Positions 36,678 through 45,202 of a stretch of 64,000 nt of DNA are shown here, piece after piece. The stretch is from Chelativorans sp. AA-79. GTDB taxonomy: Bacteria; Pseudomonadota; Alphaproteobacteria; Rhizobiales; Rhizobiaceae. The position numbers and the translations under genes were made by a program. Location: assembly GCF_029457495.1 (NCBI RefSeq), contig NZ_CP120361.1, positions 3,860,001 to 3,924,000 of the forward strand, read 5' to 3'. Within the stretch, counting starts at the first letter, position 1; the number at the start of each line of letters is the position of its first letter. The notes beneath the pieces were generated by a model. That model saw only the letters and a program-made list of their open reading frames with translations. It searched no databases and was not told where the DNA came from.

Positions 36678-37931
36678 ATGAAGCTTTCCATTGCCATTGC
36701 CGCGGCGGCACTCGGCATTTCCGCCGCGCAGGCTGAGGAGCCGCAGGCCGTCCTGACGACCTATGCGGACATCGCTCTTGCAGGCTACGAGGACAGCCTC
36801 GAGACGGCGCGCTCGCTCAAGAGCGCGGTCGACGCGCTCGTCGCCGAGCCGTCTGAAGAAACACTCACGGCTGCGCGCGAGGCGTGGCTTGCCGCGCGCG
36901 TGCCCTACCAGCAGACCGAGGCCTACCGTTTCGGCAATGCCATCGTCGACGAATGGGAAGGGCGGGTGAACGCCTGGCCGCTCGACGAGGGGCTGATCGA
37001 CTATGTGGATGTAAGCTACGGCACCGAGTCCGACATAAATGCCTTCTATACGGTCAATGTGATCGCCAACGACACGGTGAGCGCCGGGGGCGAGACCGTC
37101 GACGCGGCCACCATCACGCCGGATCTCATCCGCTCCCTGCACGAAATGGGCGGCATCGAGGCCAATGTCGCGACCGGCTACCACGCCATCGAGTTCCTGC
37201 TGTGGGGGCAGGACCTGAACGGCACCGGCCCCGGCGCCGGCGACCGCCCCTACACGGATTTCGACCCGGCGAACTGCACCGGCGGCAATTGCGAACGCCG
37301 CACCCAATATCTGACGGCGGCGGCCGACCTCCTGGTCTCGGACATCGAGGAGATGGTGGCCAACTGGAAGGAGGGTGGCGAGGCGCGCCAATCGCTGATC
37401 GAGGGCGACCCCAATGCAGGTTTGACAGCCATACTGACGGGCCTCGGCTCACTTTCCTATGGCGAACTCGCCGGCGAACGCATGAAGCTCGGCCTCCTGC
37501 TCAACGACCCGGAGGAGGAGCACGACTGCTTCTCCGACAACACCTACAACAGTCACTTCTATGACATTCAGGGCATCAACAATGTCTATTTCGGCCGCTA
37601 TGAGCGGGTAGGCCGCGAAACCGTCGAGGGCCCGAGCCTCGCCTCGCTGGTGCGCGAGAAGGACCCCGCGCTCGCCGATGAGATGGAAGCCAAGCTTGCC
37701 GCCACCTACGCGGCGGCGGAGGCGCTGAAGACGCGCGGAGAGACGGTCGAGGCCTATGACCAGATGATCGGCGAGGGCAATGCGGAAGGCAACGCAGCGG
37801 TGCAGGCGGTGATCGACGGGCTGGTCGACCAGACCCGCTCGCTGGAACGCGTGATCGCGGCGCTCGACCTCTCCGGCGTGTCGATCGAGGGTTCGGACAG
37901 CCTGGACAATCCCGACGCCGTCTTCCAATAA
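36678..37931 (+). CDS. Imelysin-family periplasmic iron-regulated protein
   Basis: A 417-residue exported imelysin (IrpA/ICMP-like) protein. It has a signal peptide (LSIAIAAAALGISAAQAEE) and the family GxHxxE motif GYHAIE (residues 167-172), and two helical-bundle halves are apparent. Members bind iron or haem and are induced by iron limitation. It opens a four-gene run with a dihaem oxidoreductase, a second imelysin and a DUF1513 protein, a set usually linked to ferrous iron handling. A conserved WGQDLNGTGPGAGDRPYTDF segment follows the motif. No clear Fur or Irr box was seen upstream (36462-36677). Confidence 0.92.
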   Translation: MKLSIAIAAAALGISAAQAEEPQAVLTTYADIALAGYEDSLETARSLKSAVDALVAEPSEETLTAAREAWLAARVPYQQTEAYRFGNAIVDEWEGRVNAWPLDEGLIDYVDVSYGTESDINAFYTVNVIANDTVSAGGETVDAATITPDLIRSLHEMGGIEANVATGYHAIEFLLWGQDLNGTGPGAGDRPYTDFDPANCTGGNCERRTQYLTAAADLLVSDIEEMVANWKEGGEARQSLIEGDPNAGLTAILTGLGSLSYGELAGERMKLGLLLNDPEEEHDCFSDNTYNSHFYDIQGINNVYFGRYERVGRETVEGPSLASLVREKDPALADEMEAKLAATYAAAEALKTRGETVEAYDQMIGEGNAEGNAAVQAVIDGLVDQTRSLERVIAALDLSGVSIEGSDSLDNPDAVFQ

Positions 37932-37985
37932 GACGGACCAGGCTGCTGCCGGATCGGCCGCAGCCTTTCGGCTTTCGGCGATCTG

Positions 37986-39503
37986 ATGCATCTGCTTGTT
38001 CGTATGTCAGTGCCTCTCGCGGCGGCGGTTCTCACCGCCGCCTTTGCCGTTCAGGCCAAGGTCGCGAAACCGCGCGGCGATCTCAGTCCGCGCGACCGGG
38101 CGCGGGTGGAAAAGGTCACGCGACCTGCGACGGATTTCACCGAAGCTGAACGCTTCGAGAGGATGCAGGCGGGAGCCGCCACCACGACAAAGAGCCTCAA
38201 CGCCGACATCTTCTCCCACCCCTCGGCCAATCTGGAATTCGACGGGCAGGAGCGTTTCCTGCTCGGCAACGGGCTCTTCCGCAAGGACTGGGTCTCGGCC
38301 CCCTCCTCCACCCAGGCCTCGGACGGGCTCGGGCCCCTGTTCAATGCGCGTGCCTGCCAGTCCTGCCATATCAAGGACGGCCGCGGCCATGCGCCCGCGA
38401 AAGCCGGCGATCCGGCGACCTCGCTGCTCGTGCGGCTTTCCGTACCTCCCACGCAGGAGCAGGAAAAGGCGATCCTCGCAGGCTATCTCTCCAGCGTCGG
38501 TGAGCCCACCTATGGCGGCCAGATGCAGGATTTCGCGGCCGCGGGCCTGCCCGGGGAAGGGCACGTGCGCATCGACTACGAGGATGTGCTCGTGCGGCTT
38601 TCGGGCGGCGAGACGGTGCATCTGCGCAAACCCATGCTTTCCATTGAAAATCTCGGCTATGGCCCGTTGCAGCCGGACGCCATGCTTTCGGCACGCGTCG
38701 CCCCGCAGATGATCGGGTTGGGCCTGCTGGAAGCGGTGGACGAAGGCGACGTCCTCGCCCGCGAGGACCCCGACGACGCCGACGGCGACGGCATCTCCGG
38801 ACGGGCGCGCTGGGTGCGCGACGAGGCGGGTGAATGGAAGCTCGGCCGTTTCGGCTGGAAGGGCAATGCCGCGAGCATCAAGCAGCAATCGGCGGATGCC
38901 TTCTCGCACGATATGGGGCTTTCCACACCGCTCGCACCCGACCACTGGGGCGAGTGTACGGAGGCGCAAACGGCCTGCCGCGCCATGCCACATGGCGCCC
39001 AGCCACGGCTGGGCGAGCAGGAGGTGCCGGGCGACCTTCTCGACCTCGTCACGTTCTATTCGCAGAATCTCGCCGTGCCCGTCCGGCGCGACATCGAGGA
39101 TCCGGCCGTGCTTGCGGGCAAGAAGGCTTTCTACGAGGCCGGCTGCGCCGGCTGCCACACGCCCAAATATGTGACACGGCGCGATGCCGCGGTGCCCGCC
39201 CTCGCCTTCCAGCTCATCTGGCCCTACACTGACCTGCTGCTGCACGACATGGGCGACGGCCTTGCCGACAACCGGCCCGAAGGCACAGCGACAGGAAGGG
39301 AATGGCGCACGCCGCCGCTGTGGGGCATCGGCCTTGCCAAGACGGTGAACGGCGAGGCGACCTTCCTGCATGACGGCCGCGCGCGCACCCTTCTGGAAGC
39401 CATCCTCTGGCATGGCGGCGAAGCCGAAGCCGCGCGGGAGAAGGTGGTGGAAATGGAAAAGGCCGAGCGCGACAATCTCATCCGCTTCCTGGAGTCGCTG
39501 TAA
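37986..39503 (+). CDS. Dihaem thiol-oxidoreductase-like protein (DUF1111/DHOR)
   Basis: A 505-residue periplasmic c-type cytochrome of the di-haem oxidoreductase family. It has a signal peptide (VPLAAAVLTAAFAVQA). The first haem site is CQSCH (residues 124-128) and the second is CAGCH (387-391). FNARACQSCHIKDGRGHAP and FLHDGRARTLLEAILWHGGEA match the family. It may oxidise or relay electrons for iron uptake by the flanking imelysins. The stop codon overlaps an ATG at 39503, but a palindromic repeat separates it from the likely start of the next gene. Confidence 0.93.
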   Translation: MHLLVRMSVPLAAAVLTAAFAVQAKVAKPRGDLSPRDRARVEKVTRPATDFTEAERFERMQAGAATTTKSLNADIFSHPSANLEFDGQERFLLGNGLFRKDWVSAPSSTQASDGLGPLFNARACQSCHIKDGRGHAPAKAGDPATSLLVRLSVPPTQEQEKAILAGYLSSVGEPTYGGQMQDFAAAGLPGEGHVRIDYEDVLVRLSGGETVHLRKPMLSIENLGYGPLQPDAMLSARVAPQMIGLGLLEAVDEGDVLAREDPDDADGDGISGRARWVRDEAGEWKLGRFGWKGNAASIKQQSADAFSHDMGLSTPLAPDHWGECTEAQTACRAMPHGAQPRLGEQEVPGDLLDLVTFYSQNLAVPVRRDIEDPAVLAGKKAFYEAGCAGCHTPKYVTRRDAAVPALAFQLIWPYTDLLLHDMGDGLADNRPEGTATGREWRTPPLWGIGLAKTVNGEATFLHDGRARTLLEAILWHGGEAEAAREKVVEMEKAERDNLIRFLESL

Positions 39504-39553
39504 TGGCTGAATGCTTTTCCATACCCGGCCGCCTTGGATGGCACTCTTCCACA

Positions 39554-39620
39554 CCCCCCTCTGGCCTGCCGGCCCGATCTCCCCCCTTGAGGGGGAGATG
39601 GCCGGCAGGCCAGAGGGGGG
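39554..39620. repeat. Long palindromic repeat (30-bp stem)
   Basis: The outer arms are 21-base perfect complements (39554-39574 and 39600-39620; CCCCCCTCTGGCCTGCC type). The inner arms ATCTCCCCC and GGGGGAGAT are perfect 9-mers around loop CTTGA; only CG (39575-39576) is unpaired. It sits between the dihaem oxidoreductase gene and the second imelysin. Half of the outer arm recurs at 42704-42723, so it belongs to a dispersed repeat family. Confidence 0.9.
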
Positions 39621-40702
39621 TGAAAAGAGCGAAGGCATTCATCCTCGCTGCCCACATCCTTTCCTCCCTCCCCGCCGCCGCCCAGGACACCGCACGCATC
39701 CCCGCCGACATCGGCGCACGCGTGGCGGAGGAGTATGTGATCCCTAGTCTTGCCGGTTTCTCCAGCACGGCAGGCGAGCTTCGGAACGAAATGGAGGCGC
39801 TTTGCGCCGACCCCGGCCAAGCCGCCTTGGAAGAGGCTCGCACCGCCTTTGCCGCGACCATCAAGGCCTGGGGGGCAGTGTCGGTCCTGCGCTTCGGCCC
39901 GCTCGTGGAGGAAAACCGGTTCGAGCATCTGTTCTTCTGGCCGGACGTGCGCGGCGTGACGCTGCGCCAGGTGCAGGGTGTGCTCGCACAGAAGGACGAA
40001 CAGGCCGCCCTGCCCGACGGCCTCAAGCAGAAGAGCGTCGCGGTGCAGGGCTTGCCGGCGCTCGAATTCGTGCTCTACGGATCGGGCTCGGAGGCGCTCG
40101 CCTCGGGTGACGAGAGTTATCGCTGCCGCTACGGCGCGGCCATCACTGCCAATGTGGCGGATCGTGCAGGGAATATCGCCGCCGCCTGGGCGCCGGGCGC
40201 TCCCTTCCACACCGCGTTCACGCAGCCTGCTCCAGACAACGCAGCCTACCGCTCGCCGGACGAAGTGGCCGGCGAAGTGGTCAAGGCGCTCGGCACCGCG
40301 CTGCAATTCGTCCGCGACGCGGAGATTCTGCCGGCGCTGGGCGACAGTATCGAGAAAGCGAATGGCCGGCGCGCCCCGTTCCGGCGCTCCGACCTCTCTT
40401 TCGAGTTCATTGGCTCCCAGGCCGAAGGCGTCATCGGACTCCTCCGGGCGGCGGGCTTCGAGACCGAATTGGACGGGAACGGCCGGGGCATCGTCAATTC
40501 GCTCCTGTTCGACCTGACGCATGCGCGCGATGCCATCGCGGCTGTGAATGCTCCGGCCGAGACCGCATTTGCCGCGGAAGAAGACCGCAGCCGCATCTCC
40601 TATGCTGCGGTGGCGCTGCAGGGCGCCAACCGCACGCTGGGCGAGCAGCTTTCCGCCGTCATCGGACTGACGATGGGGTTCAATGCGCTCGACGGCGATT
40701 GA
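39620..40702 (+). CDS. Second imelysin-family periplasmic protein
   Basis: A 360-residue exported imelysin-like protein. The N-terminus from GTG 39620 is a normal signal peptide (KRAKAFILAAHILSSLPAAAQ). The motif corresponding to GxHxxE reads GLPALEFVLYG, so the histidine is replaced. Starting at ATG 39503 would add 39 residues encoded by a palindromic repeat, so I choose 39620; the repeat's G-run (GAGGGGGG) would then double as the ribosome site. It ends 20 bases inside the DUF1513 gene and belongs to the imelysin/oxidoreductase operon. Confidence 0.85.
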   Translation: MKRAKAFILAAHILSSLPAAAQDTARIPADIGARVAEEYVIPSLAGFSSTAGELRNEMEALCADPGQAALEEARTAFAATIKAWGAVSVLRFGPLVEENRFEHLFFWPDVRGVTLRQVQGVLAQKDEQAALPDGLKQKSVAVQGLPALEFVLYGSGSEALASGDESYRCRYGAAITANVADRAGNIAAAWAPGAPFHTAFTQPAPDNAAYRSPDEVAGEVVKALGTALQFVRDAEILPALGDSIEKANGRRAPFRRSDLSFEFIGSQAEGVIGLLRAAGFETELDGNGRGIVNSLLFDLTHARDAIAAVNAPAETAFAAEEDRSRISYAAVALQGANRTLGEQLSAVIGLTMGFNALDGD

Positions 40703-41789
40703 TCGAAGGACATTCCTCGCGCTCGCGGGCGGCGCGCTCTTCGCGCCGGCGACTGCCGGCGCGGCCGAGGAAGCGCTCTTCCTCGGTGCGCGGCTCAACG
40801 GCGCCAGCTACGAAGCCGCGGTGATGGACGAGCAGGGACGCGACCGGCTCGTGCTGCCGCTCGAAGCCCGCGGGCATTCCTTCGCGATAGACGCGCCGCG
40901 CCGCCGGGCCGTGGCCTTCGCGCGCTCGCCCGGCCGCTTCGCGGTCGCCTTCGACGTGGACGGCGGGACGGAGCCGCTCGCCATTGCCTCCATGCCCGGA
41001 CGTCATTTCTTCGGCCATGGCGTCTTCACGCCGGACGGCAAGCTGATGCTTGCCACGGAAAACGATTTGGATGGCGGGCGGGGCGTCATGGGCATCTACG
41101 ACGCCACGGACGCGTTCCGCCGCATCGGCGAGTTTCCGACAGAGGGCGTCGGGCCGCACGAGGCCGTGCTTCTGCGCGACGGGAAAACGCTCTGCATCGC
41201 CAATGGCGGCATTCTCACCCATCCCGATTATGGGGGCGCAAAGCTCAACCTCGCCACCATGGCGCCGAACCTCACCTATGTCGACGTCGCCTCCGGCAAT
41301 GCGATGGAGAAGGTCTCGCTCGCGCCGGAGCTTCACCAGCTCTCGATCCGCCACATGGCGATCGACCGCGCCGGCCATGTCTGGTTCGGCTGCCAGTACG
41401 AGGGCCCGGCCTCCGACCGGCCGCCGCTCGTGGGCCGGCACCGACGCGGGCGCGAAATCGAGCTTTTCCCGGGCCCCAGGGAAATCCTGCACGGGCTGCG
41501 CAACTATGTGGGCTCGGTAGCGATCGATGCCTCCGGAAGCGTTCTCGCAACCTCCAGCCCGCATGGCGGGCTCATCGCCTTCTGGGACACGGCGACGGGC
41601 CGCTCGCTCGGACAGCAGCCGCTCGCGGACGGCTGCGGCGTGGCGCCCGCGGCGGCCGAGACGGTGCTCGCCACCAGCGGGCGCGGCGCGATCGTCATGG
41701 CCGGCCCCGCCGGCTCGAACCCCATCCGCGACGAGGGCGCGGGTCAGCCCGCCTGGGACAACCACCTGCGCCGGCTCTGGTCATATTAA
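40683..41789 (+). CDS. DUF1513 protein with Tat signal
   Basis: A 368-residue secreted beta-propeller-like protein of the DUF1513 family. The N-terminus IDRRTFLALAGGALFAPATAGA is a twin-arginine signal, implying export after folding, perhaps with a cofactor. GHGVFTPDGKLMLATEND, GVGPHEAVLLRDGKTL, NGGILTHPDYGGAKLNL and DNHLRRLWSY are family blocks. It is the last gene of the imelysin-DHOR-imelysin-DUF1513 operon and overlaps the previous gene by 20 bases. The biochemical role is unknown; iron handling is inferred from context. Confidence 0.9.
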   Translation: MRSTAIDRRTFLALAGGALFAPATAGAAEEALFLGARLNGASYEAAVMDEQGRDRLVLPLEARGHSFAIDAPRRRAVAFARSPGRFAVAFDVDGGTEPLAIASMPGRHFFGHGVFTPDGKLMLATENDLDGGRGVMGIYDATDAFRRIGEFPTEGVGPHEAVLLRDGKTLCIANGGILTHPDYGGAKLNLATMAPNLTYVDVASGNAMEKVSLAPELHQLSIRHMAIDRAGHVWFGCQYEGPASDRPPLVGRHRRGREIELFPGPREILHGLRNYVGSVAIDASGSVLATSSPHGGLIAFWDTATGRSLGQQPLADGCGVAPAAAETVLATSGRGAIVMAGPAGSNPIRDEGAGQPAWDNHLRRLWSY

Positions 41790-41826
41790 CGGCCCTACTT
41801 CAACCGCCTTGCCGGCTGAACCGTTG

Positions 41827-41953
41827 AGGCATGGATCCTCGGGTCAAGCCCGAGATGACGAAGTGGAGAGGTCTCCGCAAATCTCGAACGGTGGTGGTTG
41901 GCAGAAAGCCCATGCCGTCGTCATCCTCGGGCTTGACCCGAGGATCCATGCCT
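41827..41953. repeat. Near-perfect 35-bp inverted repeat element
   Basis: Arm 41827-41861 (beginning AGGCATGGATCCTCGGG) is complementary to 41918-41953 over 35 bases with one bulged C. The spacer is 56 bases. Each arm holds a smaller hairpin (CTCGGG-TCAAG-CCCGAG). It fills most of the 234-base gap between the DUF1513 gene and the convergent RNA-ligase-like gene. It looks like a mobile palindromic repeat and may also act as a two-way transcript end. Confidence 0.85.
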
Positions 41954-42023
41954 GAACATCGACACGCTACCACCGGTCAAGAGTTAAGACCTTTGGTATA
42001 GCCGCCGCCCCCATCTCCGCACC

Positions 42024-42608
42024 TCACCCCCGAAGCGGCCAGCGCCCCAACACATCATATTCCGAGAGCCAAAGCTTGCTGTGAACCAGGGCAAAATCCC
42101 GCGCCGTAAAGCGGATCGGCTCGATCGCCTGCGCGGGAACGCCTTCCCCGTAGAAGAGCGTCATATGCGGCGTAAGACGGTCCGACGCGCGCAAGCCGTT
42201 CTTCCGCTGGGCTTCGGCGAGCGCCTGATGGAGTTTTGTCAGCCCCTCCCCTTCGCCCAGCAGAACCAGCGGCCGCTCCTTCTTTCGCGGCGGCGCCGCA
42301 AAGCTCACGATAGACCGGAAGGTGATATCGAATGGCGGGATGAAGACCACCTTGGCCGCCTGCGTCGCCGCATAGACGATTGTGCTGCGCAGCTTCCTGT
42401 AGTCGCCAAGATGGTGCAGGGAGATGTGCAGCCGCGCCCGTCGCAGCCGCTTGCCCGCAAGGGAGTGCTCGCGGATGAAGCGGCTCCCGAACCGGTCGAC
42501 CTCGACGGCGGTGACGGGATCCGGGAAGAGCATGAAGATCAGCCTCTCCGCCAATTTGGGTCTTGGCGGCAGGGGCTCCATGAAATCGAAAGCGTATTGG
42601 GCATACAT
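42024..42608 (-). CDS. 2'-5' RNA ligase / cyclic phosphodiesterase-like protein
   Basis: A 194-residue member of the LigT/2H phosphoesterase superfamily. The two HxT/S catalytic motifs are present: LHISLHH near the middle and PHMTLFYG near the C-terminus. PKLAERLIFMLFPDP opens the fold. ATG 42608 is chosen because GGAG lies seven bases upstream; the frame stays open further but is not conserved. Members can ligate or hydrolyse 2'-5' or cyclic phosphates in RNA; the in vivo substrate is unknown. It is a single gene. Confidence 0.87.
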   Translation of the reverse strand: MYAQYAFDFMEPLPPRPKLAERLIFMLFPDPVTAVEVDRFGSRFIREHSLAGKRLRRARLHISLHHLGDYRKLRSTIVYAATQAAKVVFIPPFDITFRSIVSFAAPPRKKERPLVLLGEGEGLTKLHQALAEAQRKNGLRASDRLTPHMTLFYGEGVPAQAIEPIRFTARDFALVHSKLWLSEYDVLGRWPLRG

Positions 42609-42703
42609 ACGCAAACTCCACATGCACGCATGCATCCTTTTAGAACAAATAGTGAACATTTGCAAGGTGGATTCTTCACCCGAGATGATTGCGCCCCTTC
42701 GCG

Positions 42704-42723
42704 CCCCCTCTGGCCTGCCGGCC
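42704..42723. repeat. Half copy of the 39554 palindromic repeat
   Basis: CCCCCTCTGGCCTGCCGGCC is identical to the outer left arm of the hairpin at 39554. It lies in the short gap (42609-42785) before the hypothetical gene at 42786. Only this arm is present, so it appears to be a decayed copy. Confidence 0.8.
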
Positions 42724-42785
42724 ATCGAGCCGAAGCTCGACGCCGGTCCCGCATCACCCTATCTGCGTGGAAGCGAGGAGAACCC

Positions 42786-43160
42786 ATGCCGAGCGCAACC
42801 TACAGGCTTTTCGCCGAGGCCATGCGGGACCGCAAGCAGGTCATCTGCACCTATGGCGGCTATTCGCGCGAGATCTGCCCGATCATCCTCGGCCATAGCG
42901 ACGGCAAGGAGAAGGCGCTGGTGTTCCAGTTCGGCGGAGGGAGCAGTAGCGGCCTACCGCCTCGGAGGAATTGGAAATGCCTGGAACTTGCCAAGGTCAG
43001 AAATGCGCGCCTTCGCGACGGCCCCTGGCATGCGGGCTCCAGCCATCGGCAGTCGCAAAGCTGCGTCAAGGACGTGGATCTCGATGTGAATCCTGCCAGT
43101 CCCTACAAGCCGAGAAGGCGGTTTGGAGCCGGCGTTTTCAATGGAATGAAGTCGGAATAG
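42786..43160 (+). CDS. Conserved hypothetical protein
   Basis: A 124-residue small soluble protein of a type seen widely in Rhizobiales, without known function. YRLFAEAMRDRKQVICTYGGYSREICPIILGHSDGKEKALVFQFGG suggests a beta-rich WYL-like fold, and SSGLPP, RLRDGPWHAGSSH and VDLDVNPASPY are conserved later blocks. No signal or membrane segment is seen. It lies between two genes on the other strand and is probably transcribed alone. Confidence 0.75.
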   Translation: MPSATYRLFAEAMRDRKQVICTYGGYSREICPIILGHSDGKEKALVFQFGGGSSSGLPPRRNWKCLELAKVRNARLRDGPWHAGSSHRQSQSCVKDVDLDVNPASPYKPRRRFGAGVFNGMKSE

Positions 43161-43274
43161 CTTATTGAGTGGGCCGGAAATTTTTGAAAGCCGCGCCCTT
43201 CGCACCCCTTTCCTCCTGAGCTTGTCGAAGCGCGGACAGGGGTGCGAAGGGACTCCATTCCGGGGACAGCCGCC

Positions 43275-45188
43275 TCACCCGTTGCGCATCCAGACGAGCA
43301 TTTCGCCGGGCGCACGGTTGTCCCAGAGGTGATAGGGGACGAGCACCGCGCGGTCCTTTTGCCGCTCGGGCGGGGTTTCGCGATAGAGCCCCTCGCCCCA
43401 ACCTTCAGCCGTCTCGCGCAAAGCAGGCAGTTCGATCGCCACCGCACCGGGAATATCGGGCATGGCCTTCTCACGAGCCTCTTCCTGCCCGTCCAGAATG
43501 ATGGAATTGAGGCCCGGCCCGTTGTCCACGGCCTCCGCGCAGTAGACAAGAGGGCCGCGCATGACGGCCACGCGACCGGCATCCTGCCGCACGCGGGGAT
43601 CGGCCCAGACCGCGCGGGCGGCAAGCGGCAGGTGAAGCTCCAGCCGGTCGCCATCCCGCCATTCCCGCTCGATGCGGGCATAGCCATGGGAGATCAGTTG
43701 GGAGAGGTCGACAGCCCTGCCATTGACCGCAAGCGTCGCGCCCTTCGCCCAGCCGGGAATGCGCAGCGAAAGCGCGAAGCGCGCGGGCCGGTCGAGCGAA
43801 AGGCCGATGCCGACCGCGCCCTGCCAGGGATAGTTCGTCTTCTGGGTGAGCTTCACCCTGGCGCCGCCGAGTGTGGCTTCCGCCACGCTTTCGCAATAGA
43901 GATGCACCGCGATCTCGTCGTCCGCCACGCCGTACATGTACGCGCCGAGGGAGGCGACCAGGCGGGCGATGTTGGGCGGGCAGCAGGGGCAGTGGTGCCA
44001 AGTCCAGCGGTGGTGCCTGCCCGCGCTTTCCAGCGGGTTTTCGTAAAAGAAGGTCTGGCCGTCGAGCGAAAGCCCGGAGAGCGCGCCGTTGTAGAGCGCC
44101 TGCTCCATGATGTCGGCGTAGCGGCGATCCGGCCCGCGGCCGAGCATGCGGCTCGCCCAGAAGACGAGGCCGACCGAGGCGCAGGTCTCGGCATAAGCGC
44201 TCTCGTTGGGCAGGTCGTAATAGTCGGTGAAGCCCTCGTTGGAGGCGGCCGGGCCGATGCCGCCGGTGACGTACATCTGCTTGTCGGCGAGGTCGCTCCA
44301 GAGTGCCTCCAGCGCCGTCGTCAGCGTGTCGTCCTTGTACTCCGTGGCGATGTCGGCCATGCCCGAATAGAGATACATGGCGCGCACCGCATGGCCCACC
44401 ACCTTGCGCTGCTCGCGCACGGGCATGTGTGCCTGGCCGTATTCATAGGTGCCGAAGACGAAGTCCTTCGGGTCGCGGCCATCCCTCAGCGCTTCCTCGG
44501 TGAAGAAATGCGGCTCCCGCCCGCGCTCGTCGATGAAGAATTTCGCCAGATCCAAGTATTTGCGCTCCCCCGTCACGCGGGCGAGCTTCACCAGCGCCAG
44601 CTCGATCTCTTCATGGCCGCAATAGCCGGGCAGTTGCCCCGGCCCGTGGCCGAAGACGGTGATCATGTGGTCCGCATAGCGGCAGACGATGTCGAACAGC
44701 TTGCGCTTGCCGGTCGCCTGGTAGTAGGCGACCGCCGCCTCCATCAAGTGCCCGGCGCAATAGAGCTCGTGCGTGTCGCGCAGGTTGGTCCAGCGCCGGC
44801 CGGGCTCGATGCGCTGGAACCAGGAATTGAGATAGCCATCCGGCGCCTGCAGCCTCTCATACATGTCGACGATCTCGTCGACGCGCGCCTCCAGCTTCGG
44901 GTTGGGCTTGCGGTAGAGCGAATAGGCGATGGTCTCGATCGACTTGCCGAGGTCGCTGTCCCAGAACATCTGCGTGGAAACGAGCCCGCTGTGGCGGGGG
45001 ATGACGATGCCGGGGCTCGGCTTCCTCACGTCGATCTGGTCGAGCATGCCCGCCTCCACACAGCGGTCGAGCAGCGTTTCGGCGGTATGGTCGCACACCG
45101 CCTCCTGGCGGTCGCCCCAGAAGCCGGAAACCTTCACGTTGGGGACGGGGAGCGGCCGGAACTGGCGGCCGCGGTTCGGTTCGGACAT
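43275..45188 (-). CDS. GH127 beta-L-arabinofuranosidase
   Basis: A 637-residue cytosolic glycosidase of family GH127, which releases beta-L-arabinofuranose. The cysteine-rich motif HCPCCPPN holds the nucleophile Cys and a zinc Cys. YAETCASVG supplies the further Glu and Cys zinc ligands, as in the Bifidobacterium enzyme HypBA1. GRRWTNLRDTHELYCAGHLMEAAVAY and GMADIATEY are family blocks. ATG 45188 has GAGAGGGTG upstream. It is the last gene of the LacI-controlled uptake operon, so the transported sugar is probably an arabinofuranosyl oligosaccharide. Confidence 0.93.
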   Translation of the reverse strand: MSEPNRGRQFRPLPVPNVKVSGFWGDRQEAVCDHTAETLLDRCVEAGMLDQIDVRKPSPGIVIPRHSGLVSTQMFWDSDLGKSIETIAYSLYRKPNPKLEARVDEIVDMYERLQAPDGYLNSWFQRIEPGRRWTNLRDTHELYCAGHLMEAAVAYYQATGKRKLFDIVCRYADHMITVFGHGPGQLPGYCGHEEIELALVKLARVTGERKYLDLAKFFIDERGREPHFFTEEALRDGRDPKDFVFGTYEYGQAHMPVREQRKVVGHAVRAMYLYSGMADIATEYKDDTLTTALEALWSDLADKQMYVTGGIGPAASNEGFTDYYDLPNESAYAETCASVGLVFWASRMLGRGPDRRYADIMEQALYNGALSGLSLDGQTFFYENPLESAGRHHRWTWHHCPCCPPNIARLVASLGAYMYGVADDEIAVHLYCESVAEATLGGARVKLTQKTNYPWQGAVGIGLSLDRPARFALSLRIPGWAKGATLAVNGRAVDLSQLISHGYARIEREWRDGDRLELHLPLAARAVWADPRVRQDAGRVAVMRGPLVYCAEAVDNGPGLNSIILDGQEEAREKAMPDIPGAVAIELPALRETAEGWGEGLYRETPPERQKDRAVLVPYHLWDNRAPGEMLVWMRNG

Positions 45189-45202
45189 GCGAGACACCCT
45201 CT

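Noticed and set aside
39503..39619. ATG overlapping the dihaem oxidoreductase stop as start of the second imelysin
   Set aside because: The 39 added residues are encoded by a palindromic repeat, and the signal peptide begins at GTG 39620.
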